Below, in pieces: positions 11,601-26,600 of a DNA stretch of 64,000 nucleotides. Under the pieces are notes generated by a model. It searched no databases. It saw only the letters and a program-made list of their open reading frames with translations, and was not told the DNA's origin. Position 1 is the first letter of the stretch; the number at the start of each line of letters is the position of its first letter. Position numbers and translations under genes: made by a program. Source of the stretch: Aquila chrysaetos chrysaetos. Lineage: Eukaryota > Chordata > Aves > Accipitriformes > Accipitridae. Location of the stretch: assembly GCF_900496995.4 (NCBI RefSeq), contig NC_044018.1, positions 6,844,501-6,908,500 on the forward strand, written 5' to 3'.

Positions 11601-14600
11601 TGAAATCCAAACTGCTACCTCAAGTTAATGTGTTGAGAATGGTGGAAGTGAGGGTTAGCTTTTTGTGAACTTGTGTTCAGGTGCTTTGTCTCCTGACCGC
11701 AAGGACTGGTATACGTTGCCCCAGACAGCTTTTCATAACCTCCTGTAATGCCTCTGCTCCCTCCTCAAATTCTTCAAATACCGATCGTTCTGTGTTACTA
11801 TCAATTAGCTGTGCAAGACACAGCACATGCTGTAGCTGCTTCCAAGCTGCATATTTGGTGATTAGCCAACCATCAGGTTAAAAGAGCAGGAGTGTTGGGG
11901 CAGTTCTTAGTGAGGTCTTTTCCTCAGGGAGGACTGTGATTTGGGTGCTTCAGTGCTGACTCTGGGGGGAAAAAAAACCCAACCAAACACCAAAAAACCC
12001 CCAAAACAAAAAAACCCACCAACTCTTATTTTTGAGATGCTCCTCTTCTGGCATGTTTCAACCCAGTGGGTGTGTGGCGGAAGAATTATTGGGAGTGAAG
12101 CAGGAGAATAGGCTGATAGGGATGCTCATGCGAGCCTGGTTTCTTCAAGAAAGAAAGAATCTTTGCTCAAGATTATGTTCAGGTACCTAAAAAACCCCAC
12201 AGTGAATGAAGGGGGGATGGCTGATGTACCACAGTAGTACTGGGAGAATGGTCCAGCAGGAACCTCCTGTGGTTTCAAAAAGACAAATGCGTAATCCAGC
12301 ATCTAGGAAAGAACAACCTTGCTGTCTACCAGGCGGCACGAGCGGAACAGTAGCTAGCAGGTCATGGGGAGTGGTTGTTCCCCGCTACCTGGCACTCACA
12401 GGGCTGTCTTTAAAATACCCTGTTGAGTTTTGGTCCTCCCTCCCCTCAGATGCAAGGGGGATGCCAACAAACTGGAGAGTTGAGTGTGGTTAAGAGGATA
12501 GTGCATGTAGTGTGCAAGAAGTTGGTCTAGCCTGGAGAAGAGAAAGCCATACTCTCCTTGGAGGCACAGTGGGAAAATGTAAATGAATGGCTGCAAGTTA
12601 GGACAATGTTAATTCCTATTGAATATAATGGGGAAAAATTACTATGAGAATTGAGTACCAGAAAAGGTGCCCAGGGTGGCTGTTTTATCTCCATGCTTTG
12701 AAGACTTTCAAAACTTAGCTGGACAATGGCTTGAGTGACCTGATTTGACTTTTGAGGTTAGCCTTGCTCTGACCAGTTAGGAGGTCCTTTCAAACCTTGT
12801 TTTTCTGTGATTGGAAGTATTGCAAGCCATGCGGATTTAAATCATGGTCTTAATAAGATATGCTTAAATCCTTCTAAATTCAAGTTACAAATGGATGTTT
12901 AAAGGACCCGATCTCCTAACTTTTAGAACATAATTGAGCTAATGAAGCAATTTTATTTCCTTTAAAAGTATCTGATTGAAATTGTAGGGTGCCCTTGAGC
13001 ATTTGCCATTTTGACTGGCTTTTGTAAAAATCCATTGCATAAGGATTTCTCTCTGTGCTTTTTAATCAATGGTTCAGTTTTTTGTATTGACTAAAATGTC
13101 CACACTAAGAAGTAAATTAACTTTATTAATGCCATAATTAGTATGGACTGTCCTGACAGCCTGGAGTCAGATAGGAACACTTGTCCCTGTTTTAATGCTA
13201 AGCATATTTTGTGGTTTTTGCAAGATCCCAATCTGGGACCATTCAGACTATTGCATCATGTCTGTTTTTAAAGATGAAGGGAACACTTTGTGCATGCTCC
13301 GAATGATGCTTTTAAGTTTCCATAAATTTATTTCAAAGCTAGATTCTTGCCATGTTTGCAGAAATACTAATTGTCATTCTAAATTAGATATGTGCCAAAT
13401 CGTAGGCCATCTATCAAAGCATTTTTGCATTTTTTTTAGACCGTGAAAGGAGTTTTCTTTTGGTTTAAGCCCAAAAAGCTTTCAGAGACTTTCTTGTTTT
13501 TGTAACTCATGAATTCATAACCGGGAGCTATGATCATGCTATCCTTTTTGGCTAGAAGAGTCCTGAAAAAAATCTGCAGGAGGAGCTGAAGCTTTTGTAG
13601 TAACATGGGGTCCTGATATTGAAGGAAGGGAACTTTTATAAAATTCAAATACAGATTTTTATTTTTTTTTGTTTTTTTTTCTTGGGGGTTGGGGAGGGGA
13701 ATGACTTAGTTAGAATTCTTTTTACAAAGGTAAGTGTTGGAGTCTTCAGCTTCAAACATATTTTCATGAGCTAATTATCTGGCGGCTTTTTTAAGGGAAA
13801 AACCTATAAATATGGTGTTGACCCTGTGCTACTTTTACTGCTTATTTGGTGCTTTGGATTTGAACTAAATCTAAATGAGGTATAATCTTTTTGTTCTTCA
13901 GAGCTTTTTGGCATGGCTTTGTTTTAGTATCTTTTGTAATTTGGTGTTTTGTGACTCACCTTGAATGTTTTGCCAAATAGATGTTATAAAATTAACTGAA
14001 GGGAAGGAACAGAGGAAGAGGCATAAATCTATATATGGAACAGTGTCAGAGTCATGACTTAAGAAAATGTGGGGTGCTTTTTTTAAAGTACATTCCCCTG
14101 TGCCCTCTAAGATCCCTGGTTTTCTCTGCATATTAAATTAATAATGGTTTTTCACTTTTGCTTGTGAAGATATTTGCTACCTTTCCTGCTGGTGTCACCT
14201 CTCATTTCCAGGCTGGTTTCTTGCAGTGAGCTCTACTCAGGAAGGAAATAACAAGTACCACAAAACATCACTTTCTGTTTAATGTAACTTCCCAGGTAAA
14301 AACATTTTGACCTCTTCTGTCCTTACAAGGTAGTATCAGATACCTCTAGGTGGTAGAGCTTTTAGTCCAATACTTACTATTTCATGTCTTCTCTTGCTGT
14401 GAAAGGAGTCGTCTGGCAATTTCTGCTTATAGAATCGAGGGGGTAAATCAAACCCACAATTTTAACATTTATTAAATTTGTGACTGATTTTAAGAAAAGT
14501 ATTTCTGATAATATTGGAGAAGACGTGATCAGAGTCAGTTTAACATTCCTCACTCCAGGTATATATCACTAAAACGCTTTTTTCCCAGCTGGCTGGTAAT

Positions 14601-17600
14601 GATGACTTATCTACAGGATACAGTTGTAGAATTATGAGGATATGTGTGGAAGTGATTTGATTTAGGAAGGTGAAAATTGACAAACTTAATTTTTAACTGT
14701 GTTCTATCATACACAGTGGTAAGCACTAGAATGCACTCTAGAAAATTATGGGAGCCTGAAGTAGGAAAATGAGGCATGCATACTTTGCATCTTTAATGCT
14801 TCAGGGCAGGCTGCTGGGCAGGATTTCTGCTATACTGTTTAATTTCCTTCACAAAGTATCTTGCTAATAGTACTGGAGCCAGCTAGAGAGGCTGGTGTTT
14901 GAGATGGTTACTGTTAGAATGCAATGAGTTTCTCATTACTTGAAATAGTTTGGGAGGAAAACCATACATTTTTACAGTTTTCAATTGTTCATTTTCCTAA
15001 TTACTTCAGCCATTCTTACTGGGCTGTAAAATTAGACATAGTCTTTTATTAAAAATGTGTGGTGAGTCATTCCTTGGAGAATGCACCATTGACTTGCCCA
15101 ATCTAAAAATGCCAGGCGGATTCAGGGCAGCTTCCAGATGGACCAGTTCTGTGCTGACAGAACCAAGGCTCCTGGCTTTAGACTGTCTCAAGGGTGGACT
15201 GCTATTTTTGTTTTTATTTTCCTTTTTTTAGGCAAGCTATTGATGTAGAGGAATTGTTGCTCTAAGCAGAAAATGTTTGTGCTAGAATGGGGTGATGCAG
15301 CATAGAGCAAGTTACAAAAGGAGTAAGGAAAGATAGCAGACACTGCAGGATGGAAAGAGAAAAACCGAAGAAAAAAGCGAAACCTTACTCAGATCGCCTT
15401 ATCACTGACTTTGACAGCAACTGGAGCTGGCTGAGAGTTCATGACTGGGACGTCAATGGCATAGCAGCGAGAAGGTATTTTTGGGAGAAGTGTTCAGTGG
15501 CTGAAATTAATTTCAGGTTGGCCAACTTCTGCAGAGTTGTGTGTCAACTGTAGATGTAAAATCAAAAGTCCGAGAAACTTTAATGAGGGGTCTGACAGAT
15601 CTTGTGGATCACGAGAAGTCTGTGGAAGTCACAGGATGTCTCTGAAAGAGAACATGCTAAAGCCAGTTACTGATATGTTCTTTTATTTGTATGGTATATC
15701 TAACACCTAAGTAAAATCTCATTAAAAGATTTTTGTGTCTGAATCACAGAATGGTTTGGGTTGGAAGGGACCTTCAGTGATCATCTAGTCCAACCCCCCT
15801 GCCATTTTCAGGGACGTCTTTCCCTAGATCAGATTGCTCAAAGCCCCATCCAACTTGGCCTTGAACACTTCCAATGATGGGGCATCCACAGCTTCTCTGG
15901 GCAACCTGTTCCAGCGTCTCACCACCCTCATCATAAAGAATTTCTTCCTTATGTCCAATGTAAATCTACCCTCTTTCAGTTTAAGACCATTGCCCCTTGT
16001 CCTGTCACTACAGACCTCGGTAAAAAGTCTCTCTCCATCTATCTTATAAGCCCCCTTTATATACTGAAAGGATGCAATAAAGTCTCCATTATCGTTACAA
16101 AGTATAAAATGTGGTGGGACCCCAGACTTCAGGAGAATAACAGAGCTACCTTTTATTCCAGCTTGTTCCTTCCACTTTTCCAATGGTAATTTTTTTCCCT
16201 TGAAGCTCATGATGTTTAATCAAAACGGGAAGCTGGTGCTGAAGTTTGGGCAAGCAAAGGCCCAAATGAGATATTGGATATTGTGAGACTTAAACAATAT
16301 GTTTGAAAGTTGTTTTGTTGCTGGGGTTTTTTTATGTGTTTTTCCCCCCACCCCATGTGTTTATTCTGACTTTTTTTTTTTCCCCTAAAAGCTATCTTCA
16401 TAACAGCTTAAAATACCCTCACTGTAAGCACTGGAGTATACTCATTAAATTTTTAACTGATCTTGTAAACCGTCACATATATCCAGCACCTTTTTGGTGG
16501 CAACTTGTAATAGAAAAGATATACTGTATTCCAGAAGAATGATGTATTTTCTTATATAACCCAGTGCTATGGTCTTTAATTGGAAAGACTTTGATTTTTA
16601 AATTCCCTTCTAAAAAGTTGGTGTGTTTTGTTTGTTTGTTTTTTTAATCTGATAGAGGAAGGGGGGCTGGGGCTGGAGGTCTGAGCTGCCCCAGCACAGC
16701 GCTGCATGAATGTGAGCTCAGGCGGTGATGGTGCTCTGTCTCATCAGCTCTTACGCTGGGGAAGTGGAAAGGGGGCTTGTTGGGAATTTGGCCTGACTCT
16801 GTAACATAGTGGCTGATTGCCATAGCTCATGTAATGCTGCATCAAACTTAATGAGCCTTCTGAGATGTGGGGTGTGTTGGAGTGAGTATGAAGGCTGTTG
16901 CTTCAAATGGAGCAAATCCTGTTGGGATCCAAACTGAGTCCCTGCTGAGTGGCAGCGGGGTGTTCATAGTGCTCCCAGACTTTGGGTGGACACAGCTGAG
17001 CTGGTTTTATGTAGAATCAGCTTGGGTTCAACAGTGTGTATTTGTTCCTATTGAAGGTGTCTTTAGTGCCTGAAAGCAATGTTTGTTTGCCCAGCACCTG
17101 AGCTAATAAATTCTACAGATTTAGGTTCTGTCTTTGAGATAATCCGCTACTAGAATAATCAGCTTACAGCAAATTGGGAGTTAATTGTATGTGCTTAAAA
17201 GAAAATGTACATAGAATGGCATGAAAATCTTTCAATTCCATTGACATTATGTTATTTTATTATGAACTAATGAAAGAATCCTGATGGCTCAGGGCACATT
17301 GCTTAAAACAAGACCTTGAGTTAATATTTGAATATATGAGGTCAGCATTATCTTAAAACTGCAGAGTACCTCCTCTGCCACATCCTTTCCTTGTGGCAGC
17401 AGCAGTTTGCTTGGCTGGCATGTAGGGGATCAAAGCTTCAGGAGCAGGAAGCAATGTGACTGCTTTGGTACGGAGCTGTGTATCAGGACTGGAGCTGGCA
17501 TGACTGGTATGGCTCACTTGGGAGTAGGCACAGGTAGAAATGGCTCTGCTGTGTGTCACTGCTATTTCTGAGGCCATACAGGAGGCGTCTGACCTCCTTT

Positions 17601-20600
17601 TGAGCTACTGTGAAGGTCGAACATCTTACTTGTGATGCTTAACACTTTCAGTAATCCTCGTGATGCAACTGTTCTGCAAGTGCTCCATGTGCAGCATTAA
17701 TGTGATGGCTCTGCATGGCTCAGCTTGGTTAAGTGACTGCTGTTCTGTATAGTGTGACTTAAAACTATTGACTTATTGAAGGCTGTGGTGAACTGTACTG
17801 TAAAATATGTGTAGACTGCGTGGTCTCCATTGGTTAAATATACTCTTTCCTTGTTCGGTTTCTTAATAGCTTGGAACTGCATCCCTACCATCAGAGTTGA
17901 CAGGAATCCAGTGGCCTCATATTGTTTATGCATTATGTTAGGATGTGGTTTCATGGCAGATTTTGGCTATGTGCAAAGCAGCAAGTAGTGAAGTGAGGGG
18001 CAAGATGAGTGGATCTGTAGGGGGAAGCTGCTGGTGTTAGGGACCTGCATGTTTTGGGACATTTTTGTATCATCCTAGTTCTAGTCTTATCCCATGGACT
18101 TAATGCCCATTAAAGATTAGCATGCATTAAGAGTGTTCCTGAGCTGCATGTCTTTGATTTAGTTTCAGTGAAAAGAAATCCAGGTTGCTTGCTCTGAGAC
18201 TGCTCCACACTGGGAACTGAAGCACAATAAATGAGGATGGTTTGGAGCTTCACTGAGAAGCGTGTTGCTGATCTGGACTGTAACAATGATGTGGATGTTG
18301 ATCTAAGTTGGGTTCGATGCAGTCCTGTGTCTCTGACCCTGCAGTGAGCCATCTTAGGGAGATAAACTTGCAGAAAGTTGGCACTAAATAGTTTTTTCTT
18401 GGGCTGTTTTCTTTATCTGATTCATCAGTAGTATAAATAAGTACTAATTTAAGCGCAGAGCAGGGGAAAGGAACTATGTGAATGCACACAGAAGAGAGGA
18501 TGGGATCACAGCATCCTTGGGTTGAGATGTCTTAGAAGTACAACTTTGCAGGTTTCCCACTTTCCATTGGTGATGTAGCTGTATTGTGCACCATGAGAAA
18601 GAAAGTAGGAAATACTATGTGTTCTGTTCAAGGTTCAGTCCCTAGGCTGCTTCTCATGCTTATTGGTTTTGGGGCATGAAAGTGAAAGGAAGTAGCTTTT
18701 TGCACAAGACCAGTGGTCAGAGTGGTTTCGCCAGTAGTGGGAAACGAGGTGCTTCCCTACTCGGTGTGAGGAAGACCAAACTCACCTCTGTATCCCAAAA
18801 TAATACTTTGATCTTTGGGGAATTGGTTATTATGGTCATTGTGGGTCGTTGTGTAAACAGGAGGGTGAATCACCAGAGCAGATGCAGAGTGCAGGAGGAG
18901 GAGCCTGGCAGCAGAGCAGTGGAGGCTCTTGGCCAGGAGGGATTTGTCTTTGGTTGCCAAACCCTGGTGCTCACCTTGTGCATGTGTCTTACCAGGAGAG
19001 CTTCGGGGGACAAAACTCTGCCAGTTTTGGAAGCAGGGGCTAGAATTTTAAGGGCAATGGGGAGTCCACCAGTTTTCTTTATTTGAGCATATGGGTTGTC
19101 ATTAGTGACTCAGGTCAGGGTAACAGGGAATTATGTGGTGTTGAAGTGGAAAAAACCCATTCTTATAACTACTACTTATGTGTAACACTTACGGAGGTGT
19201 TTTCATTGTTCAGCATTTAAACAACTGCACTACTTTTTCAGTGTTAAGATCTGTCTTCAGTGGCCAAATGTATACTATGGTATTACTATTAAAAATCTGG
19301 AACTCTTATATCTCACAAATTGTAGGAAAGTTTCTGGGGAAAGCAATTGGAAGGAGCTTTTTCCTTCAGTCCAACACCTGATTTTGAGATAGTCATGAAG
19401 AAAAGTTGATAGTTAAAAGGATAAGATTGTGTCTTCTGTTGTCTTTTGTCTCTAGTGTAAGCTTGCTGTCTGCTATAAAACTAAATACCTTTGTAACTCT
19501 GTGTGTATGTATTCATACATAATAACAAAAATGTTAGCTTGGTTTTATAGGAGACTAAACTTTGGGGTTTTTTTTGTGATAGATGTACAAGTGGGAATAA
19601 CAGTACTAATAAAGTTTGTTTCGGGCATCTAGCAACTGTCTGTTATGATAAATTGGAAAAGCAAAATCTCAGTTTCTAGTGTAACTGCAGTTCTGCTGGC
19701 AAGATGCTTTTGGAGGCCACACAACTTTCCAGGGTTCACATTCCAATAAATGACTTTGAATCTGAACTGACCTAAAACCTGCCTGAAGAGACCTTTATGG
19801 AGCATGGCATGCAACTCAAGCTCCTCTTGCTGCTTGATGTTGGACTCTGTCCCTCCAGGTCTGCAGCAAGTTTCAGCAAGGCTTCCTGAGTAGCTTTGAG
19901 ATTTATATGCAAAGATTTCAGTTACCCCACAAATGATTTTTTTACATTTTAAAATTTTATTTTATAAGCTATTGAATGTGTTTTTCATGGGATTTATTTT
20001 ATATCTGGTTTGTGTCTTTTTCTGGCTACTACAGAAAGGTCACTGGATTCTGATGGTATTGTAATATCCTAAACAAAGTACCAAGAACGTAAAATTGTGC
20101 TTTTTGCTGGATGAGTGTCTGACACTTGGTTATTTCTACTGAAGACACAGGCATGCTAGAATTTCAGTATATTTTCCACTCTTTTCCTTGCTTTATTTAT
20201 GTATTTTTTTTTTTTGTAGGGCTCCCAGAGGACCTTAGTTACCTATGATAGCCAACTTCAGGAAGAGTCTGACTAGCTGAAGACTCCCTTTGTTTAAAAT
20301 CAGTGAAGATGGGTGTTACATGGCCATACTTATCAGGAGGCTTGGCTTCTGCTTTGGCACTGGGATGTGGTTGGCAGAAGAGCCGGTTGTGTAAGTTTTG
20401 GAGAAGTGGAGAGTCCACCTGTGCCAGCAGTGACTGAATGCCTTGTGCAGGCAGCGTTGCTGTGTTGGCTAACAGCATGAGCTATTTTGTCAAAGACGCA
20501 GTGCTGTTAGATAGGATACTTTTTGTCTTTGCCATGGGGAACAATGTAGTCTGTAGTTGTTGACTGGACTGACTGGCTTTGACATGTTTGGTCTGTTTTA

Positions 20601-23600
20601 TTGTTTCATTAGGCAGGTTGTCATCTTACTTGAAAGCAAGAGCTGAACAGACCACTCCCTTAAAGCCTGCTAGAACCACCTTCCCCCAAAGATGTCCAGT
20701 CAATATTTTTTTACTTAGCACTGTTGATTTAATCGATCCCCTGCCCCTGAAAATGGGTCAAAACCTTCAAAAGCACTGTCTGGGCAGTTCTCTAATTATG
20801 TTAGAAAGCTGTCATGGCTGGATGACAGAAAGCTGCCACCTAAGGTATATCTTTGGATCGAATCAGTCACAGAATCACTGAGGCTGGAAGGCACCTTTGG
20901 AGATCATCTAGTCCAACTCTTGTGCTCAGAGCAGGGTCAGCTACAGCAGGTTGCTCAGGACCATGTCCAGCTGGGTTTTGAGCATCGCTGACTATGCAGC
21001 CCCTCAGGACAAACTGTTCCATTGTTTGATCGTTCCCGCAGTGTGTGTGTATGTATATGTATGTGTGTATATGTATGTTTAAGTGGAATTTGTTCTGTTT
21101 CAGTTTGTGCCCATTCTCTCTTGTGCTTTCACTGGGTGCCACTCAGTCTTCTCCACGCCCTCATCAATAAGATCTCCTTGAGCCTTCTCCCAGTGCTTTC
21201 AGCCTCTCCTTGTATGAAGATACTCCAGTCCCTTAGTCATCTTCGTGGCCCTTTGTTGGGCTCACTCCAGTATGTTTGTGTCTGTCTTGTACTGGGGAGC
21301 CCATAACAGGACCCAGCACTCCAGATGGGTCTCACCAGTGCTGAGCAGAGTAGGAGGATCACCTCCCTCGACCTGCTGGCAATACTCTTCCTAATGCAGC
21401 CCAAGATGACGTTGGCCTTCTTTTGCTGCAAGGGTGCATTGCTTGCTCATGTCAACTTGGTGTCCACCAGGTCCTCCTCTGCCAAGCTGCTTTCCAGCCA
21501 AGCAGTCCACAGCCTGTACTGATTGTTCCTCCCAAGGGGCAGGACTTGGCATTTCCCTCTGAACTTCCCTCAGCCTGTTGAGGTCCCTCTGAATAGCAGC
21601 ACGCCCATCTGGTCTGTCAGCCACTCTTCATGGTTTTGTATCATCTGCAGACTTGCTGAGGGTGCATTAAGTCCCATCATCCAGGTCATTAATAAAGATA
21701 CTGAACAACTCAGCATTGACTCCTGGGGTGCATGACTGGTGACTCTCTTCCAGCTGGACTATGTGTCATTGATCATTACCCTTTGAGCCTGGCATTTTGG
21801 ACAGTTTTCAGTCCATTTCACTTTACACTCATCTGGCCTGTACCCCATCAGTTTGTTTATGAGGATGGTATGGGAGATGGTGTCCACTGCTTTCCCATCA
21901 TCCAGTGAAGCAGTCATTTCATCGTGGAAGGCTGTCAGGTTGATCAAGCATGATTTCCTCTTCATACATCTTTGCTGATTCCCATTATCACCATGCTGGT
22001 GCTTTTGGGTGGCACTGGCTCAGCTGCCTCTGATGCTTCATTGAACAGAGCTTCCAGCCCCTTGACTGCTACCAGGGCACTGAATGTAGTCCTGTGTTTC
22101 TAAATCTGTTCTGTCAGTTCTTACAGTCTGTTATAATTTATTTTCTATAATACCCTAATCAACCTGATTTTGATTTGGCTTGTCATTTTTTTTTTTTTGT
22201 TTCCTTCCCTCTTTTCTTGGTTGGAAGCATGTGCCAAGTGATGTCTTCTTTTTATATTTGAATTCTTGCCAAAACAAGATTAGAGATCTAGGATGAAGAC
22301 ATCTTCTTTGCAAACGGTCTAGGAGGTAGTTTCTGATGGCCCATGCTGCCTGTGAAAACTCAGGAGAACGTCGTCTCCCTCTCAGGTGAGCTTTGGTCCT
22401 GCTGGATGTGCAAGAAAAGCATGGTTAACCTCACAGTGTTCATGCTCAAGCTTGAGAAAACTATTTTTCATCCAAGACTTGGTCATTATAGGCTTTTAAG
22501 CTGCAGATAATTGATTTGAGTTGGATTGAAATTGAGAAAGCTGTGTAAAAAGCAGAGGGGAGGCAAGATAGGTGTTTTTGGTAGTTTGTGTTGCTGAGGT
22601 GTTCTGCTGCACCTTCTACCAATTGAGACTGCCGTTTTTGAAGGTTTTGACCAGCTTATATTACTGCAGTCCAACTTACTGCTGACTGATTTTAGTATTG
22701 CATCTGTTCTTGAGTAAAGCTTTTAAGTGAGAACTTGAATGAACTTCAGATGTATAATTCAGAACTACTTCAAGCATTCAGAAGTGTAAGCTGTGGACTG
22801 ACATGATTCCTAATTATTGTTGTTATAAGGAGTTGTGATTCCTTAAAAACATTTTCCGTCACTGCTGGACACTGTTTTTTACTTGGGTGAATATTATGCT
22901 TGAAGACCTTTCAGAGGCTTGTTTTATCTGGACTGTTTCGGTAGTAGAATGGTTTATTGCCCATCACATTGCAGTCTGAATTACTTGGATGGTTCATCTA
23001 GTGCTACTTGCTAATATTGAAAAGCAAAACTGTTAAGTGTTCCTCTTAAGGACCACGTAATAGTGAGGTGTGTAGCTTCTTGCTGTTTCTGTGTCATCAC
23101 ATGAAAAAAAATATATGGGATGAAACTATCTTGACATTCCCTATGACCCCTCCCACTTTACAGGTGAGAAAGCAGAGTTTAGATCTGTTTTGTGTACATA
23201 TCCATGAGAGTGAAGGTAGTATTATGTATCACTGACAAATAAAAGAGGAAATTCAGCACCTAAATTACAAACATAAAAAGCTGATGTTTGTTTACTGCTA
23301 TTTGTCTTTGGAACACAGACACACATGGATGATGACTGGGAGGTTCTTGAGATCCTCCTTTGGTTGTTGGCATGACCGAGTCCATGTTTTACAGTCTGGA
23401 AAGGTGACCAAAATGAATGTGTTGTGCATTTCAATCACAAATATAGGAAAATTCCCTCAAGGAAATAAAGAAGCTTTCAAAATAATTAGTTCATGTTGAC
23501 ATAGTGTGGGTATGATTACCTACTACATCTGTGGAAAAAGGACCAGGCATTTGGCAGTTTGAGTTGTAGTCTATGATGCTGTAAGCATTTACTGTGACTG

Positions 23601-26600
23601 ACGCTGTGTTCTGATCCATTTTCCATCTTTAACTTCATAAAACTGTCCTGTAGTGTGTATATTGAAATATAATACCTGCTAATGTGCTTAAAAACCGAGT
23701 TTATCATGAGAGAAATACGACATGGATATTTTTACTTTTTAATACATTTTTAGATTTCCAAAATGGTTGGGTTGAGTTGGTTGGAAGATGGCATTTTTAT
23801 TTCTAGACTATAGGTGATGAATGGCCGTTGTCTTTATGATCTGTGGCTGCCAGAATTTCCTATCTGTTGGGCAATATTTCATGTCAGCCACTCAAAAGAC
23901 AATTAAGTGCAGAAGCAAGACAAAACTACTATGCTTGCTGCAGGCAGTAATGGGGAAATACGATGCTTTGAAGCAAGCTTAGAGAATATGTTTGGCAAAA
24001 ATAAATGTATACGTAAAAAAAAAAAAGTATGTTAGGAGTTCCAGAGTGTGTATCACGAGCAGATAACTCTGGTGTTGACTTCTGTTCATAATGAAGAAAA
24101 CAAATTTTCTTTCTTAAAGGAAGAAAGCAAACTAAATCTTCATGGTTATATTCGACTGGTTCCTTTGTTAATGGGTGTATTCAGAAAATACTTGGCCAGA
24201 CAGATCATTCTAGCTTCTCTTGTATTCATGGTACCATCATGTAGTTCTGTTTTTTACCAAGGTTTTTCTGACTTCATCTATAGGCAGCAGAGGGATAAAG
24301 GCTATGTTGCAACATGTGTGCAGCAGCACTTCTGATATGTGGAGAGTTTTGATCAAAATTATACATTGATTTAATGGAGCTGTAAGTTCAATACCAGGAA
24401 ATAATACTTTCTCCCATTTGATTCCTTAATTTGTGAATTAATTGTTGGATATTATTATGCACTGATAGAATAAAGAGTAACCTGGGAAAAAACTTATACA
24501 GCCATTCAGGATTTCTGTCTTTTAACCCTGTTGTGCTCTTGTCTTTATGCGTGTTTGCTGTGCTCTGCAGAGGAGAGGGAGGTTTCAGTGAGAACAATGT
24601 TAAGTTTGGTAGTGCCTGGGTATGCTGACTGGATTTGAGGGAGAGAGGAGATTATTTGATTGATGCAGGTTTGTGGAAATTTCTGGCATAAACAGAATTT
24701 CTTGGTGAACAAATGAGCCTTTATTGCCAAACAAGCCTCAAGCTGTCAGTAAGCAACTCTCATGGATCTTGTGCAACAGATGGATAAGTATGTAAATACA
24801 TTGCTATGCTCTTCTGAGTAAACTTAATTATATTAAAATTAAAGCTTGCGTGCTTATTCTTCTTCACACAAAACCAGATTAATCTGAAGGAGGGTGCCTT
24901 TTACATGTCTGTGGAATTTAAGTTGTGTGATATTGTCAATTGTATACCTTCTGGCTGTATTACGTTTCTTGGATCAAACTTGTAAAAATATTGTGTGTGC
25001 AGCAGTCAGTTTTTTGCAGATACAATAGCAGATGCAAGTATAAGAATTGACAAAGCGTTGCATGTACATACCATACATGCACAATTTGAACCTTTCTCCC
25101 TCCTTGGCCCTAAACATGCATTGAGTAACAAACGCTTGCCCTGTGGGGAGGGATTCATAATTGGTATATCTTGGATTGGGACTCGGTGGGATGGGGGACA
25201 AAAACTACTGCCAGCAATCCCTTCTACCACACATGTGCAAAAACCTACCTTCCACCACCGAAATATGACCTAAATTATACTAATAGGTGACTCTCCAGTT
25301 TTTTTCCCCTCTCCAAAATGGCTGGAAACACTACAATTCACAAATGAATGTTTCTGTAAGGGACACACTTGTTCTTAGCATTTGTTGTTAGGTCTGCCTT
25401 TTTGTACGTGCATGGCTTTCACGTTGCATTTCCATGTCTGAGTTGCATTCACTGTGGTTTTTTGTTTTGTTTTGTTTTTTTTCTTTTTAGTGGACTATAT
25501 TGTGGAATATGATTATGATGCAGTGCATGACGATGAGTTAACGATCCGAGTTGGGGAAATCATCAGGAATGTGAAAAAACTGGAAGAAGAAGGATGGTTA
25601 GAAGGGGAACTAAATGGCAAAAGGGGCATGTTCCCTGACAATTTTGTCAAGGTGAGTTTTCTGCATTGACTTGGTTGTACTGTGATTGTACAGGAGGCTA
25701 GTTACTATTGAAATGGTTAGAATACATGTGAGTTGTATTTGTAACAAGATAATTTTTTTCACTGGAAGACCTTTTAGATTATCTTTTTTTTTAGTATGCT
25801 TTTGAAGGCCTTTTTTGTTTGAGTAGGTTCTGCTGTCTGTTCTTATTTACTCTAGCATTTCTTTTGGTCTGTGCCCTTGCACTGCATGTTCTGTCTCCTT
25901 CCTACTGCTGCAGTGCACTAACAGTTGTCTGTAGCTATGGTTACCTGCTTTAGTGAGATGAACTGATGCAAAAACCAAAACCACAAAAAACCCTCAAACC
26001 TACCCCTACAGAAGACATCAAGTCATGAGAGAGTTGGAGAAAGTGGGGTCACAGTTCAGCCCGCTCGGCTATAGTGAAAAACTACATCCTCAGGCTGTGG
26101 TGGTGTGGGTGCTTCAGCCTGGATTAAGCTGCTTTGTTTGAAGGAGTAATTCTGCCCTACCCTGGACTCCCTGCTGCTGGCACTGCCTTTTTTGTGACCC
26201 TGCAAAGGGACAGGGCAGGGAATGGAACATGTACAGCTAAAAGGTAACTGCAGTCAGGTTGGCTTTCAGCTTGTTTGATTTCCTGACTGGGCTCCCCATG
26301 TAAGTGCTCTATTGGGCTGCAGCACTGTTGTGTCTTTGGATTAGTCATCATCTTTCTAAATATGATTGTCTTCTCTGGGATCTCTATCTCGCTCAATGTG
26401 CAACTGACTTGCAGTAGTTGTCTTCTGCTATGAGATATTGCTTCTCAAACCTTTTATTTAACCTCTTATATTTATTCTGTGTTTGTGTCCTGTTTTCTCT
26501 GCAAATTTTCTAAATGTAATACTGAGTATGCACCTATTTATTAGTCACTTACAATGAAGAAGTCTACAAAGCAGCTACACGTGGTATTCTACATGTAACT

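Larger units (their letters stand above)
1714..25490 (+). other. CD2AP: CD2AP intron 1 (23.8 kb)
   Basis: It runs from GTAAGC to TTTTTAG. It starts in the CpG island, then becomes A/T-rich. It contains CR1 pieces (7118-7200, 12533-12813, 15742-16096, 20866-22020), several poly-T and poly-A tracts and A/C-rich patches, listed separately. No nested gene, tRNA or other RNA gene could be supported; the remaining open frames are short and unrelated to known proteins. Regulatory elements are likely in an intron this long but cannot be picked out from one sequence. Confidence 0.9.

Noticed and set aside
15350..15553. 67-codon + frame ([17 protein letters not shown]...) with an ordinary-looking amino-acid composition, followed by possible remnants in other frames
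   Set aside because: It looked like a candidate nested gene or processed pseudogene, but I recognise no family, and there is no promoter, splice site or poly-A tail. A protein search with this segment would settle it.
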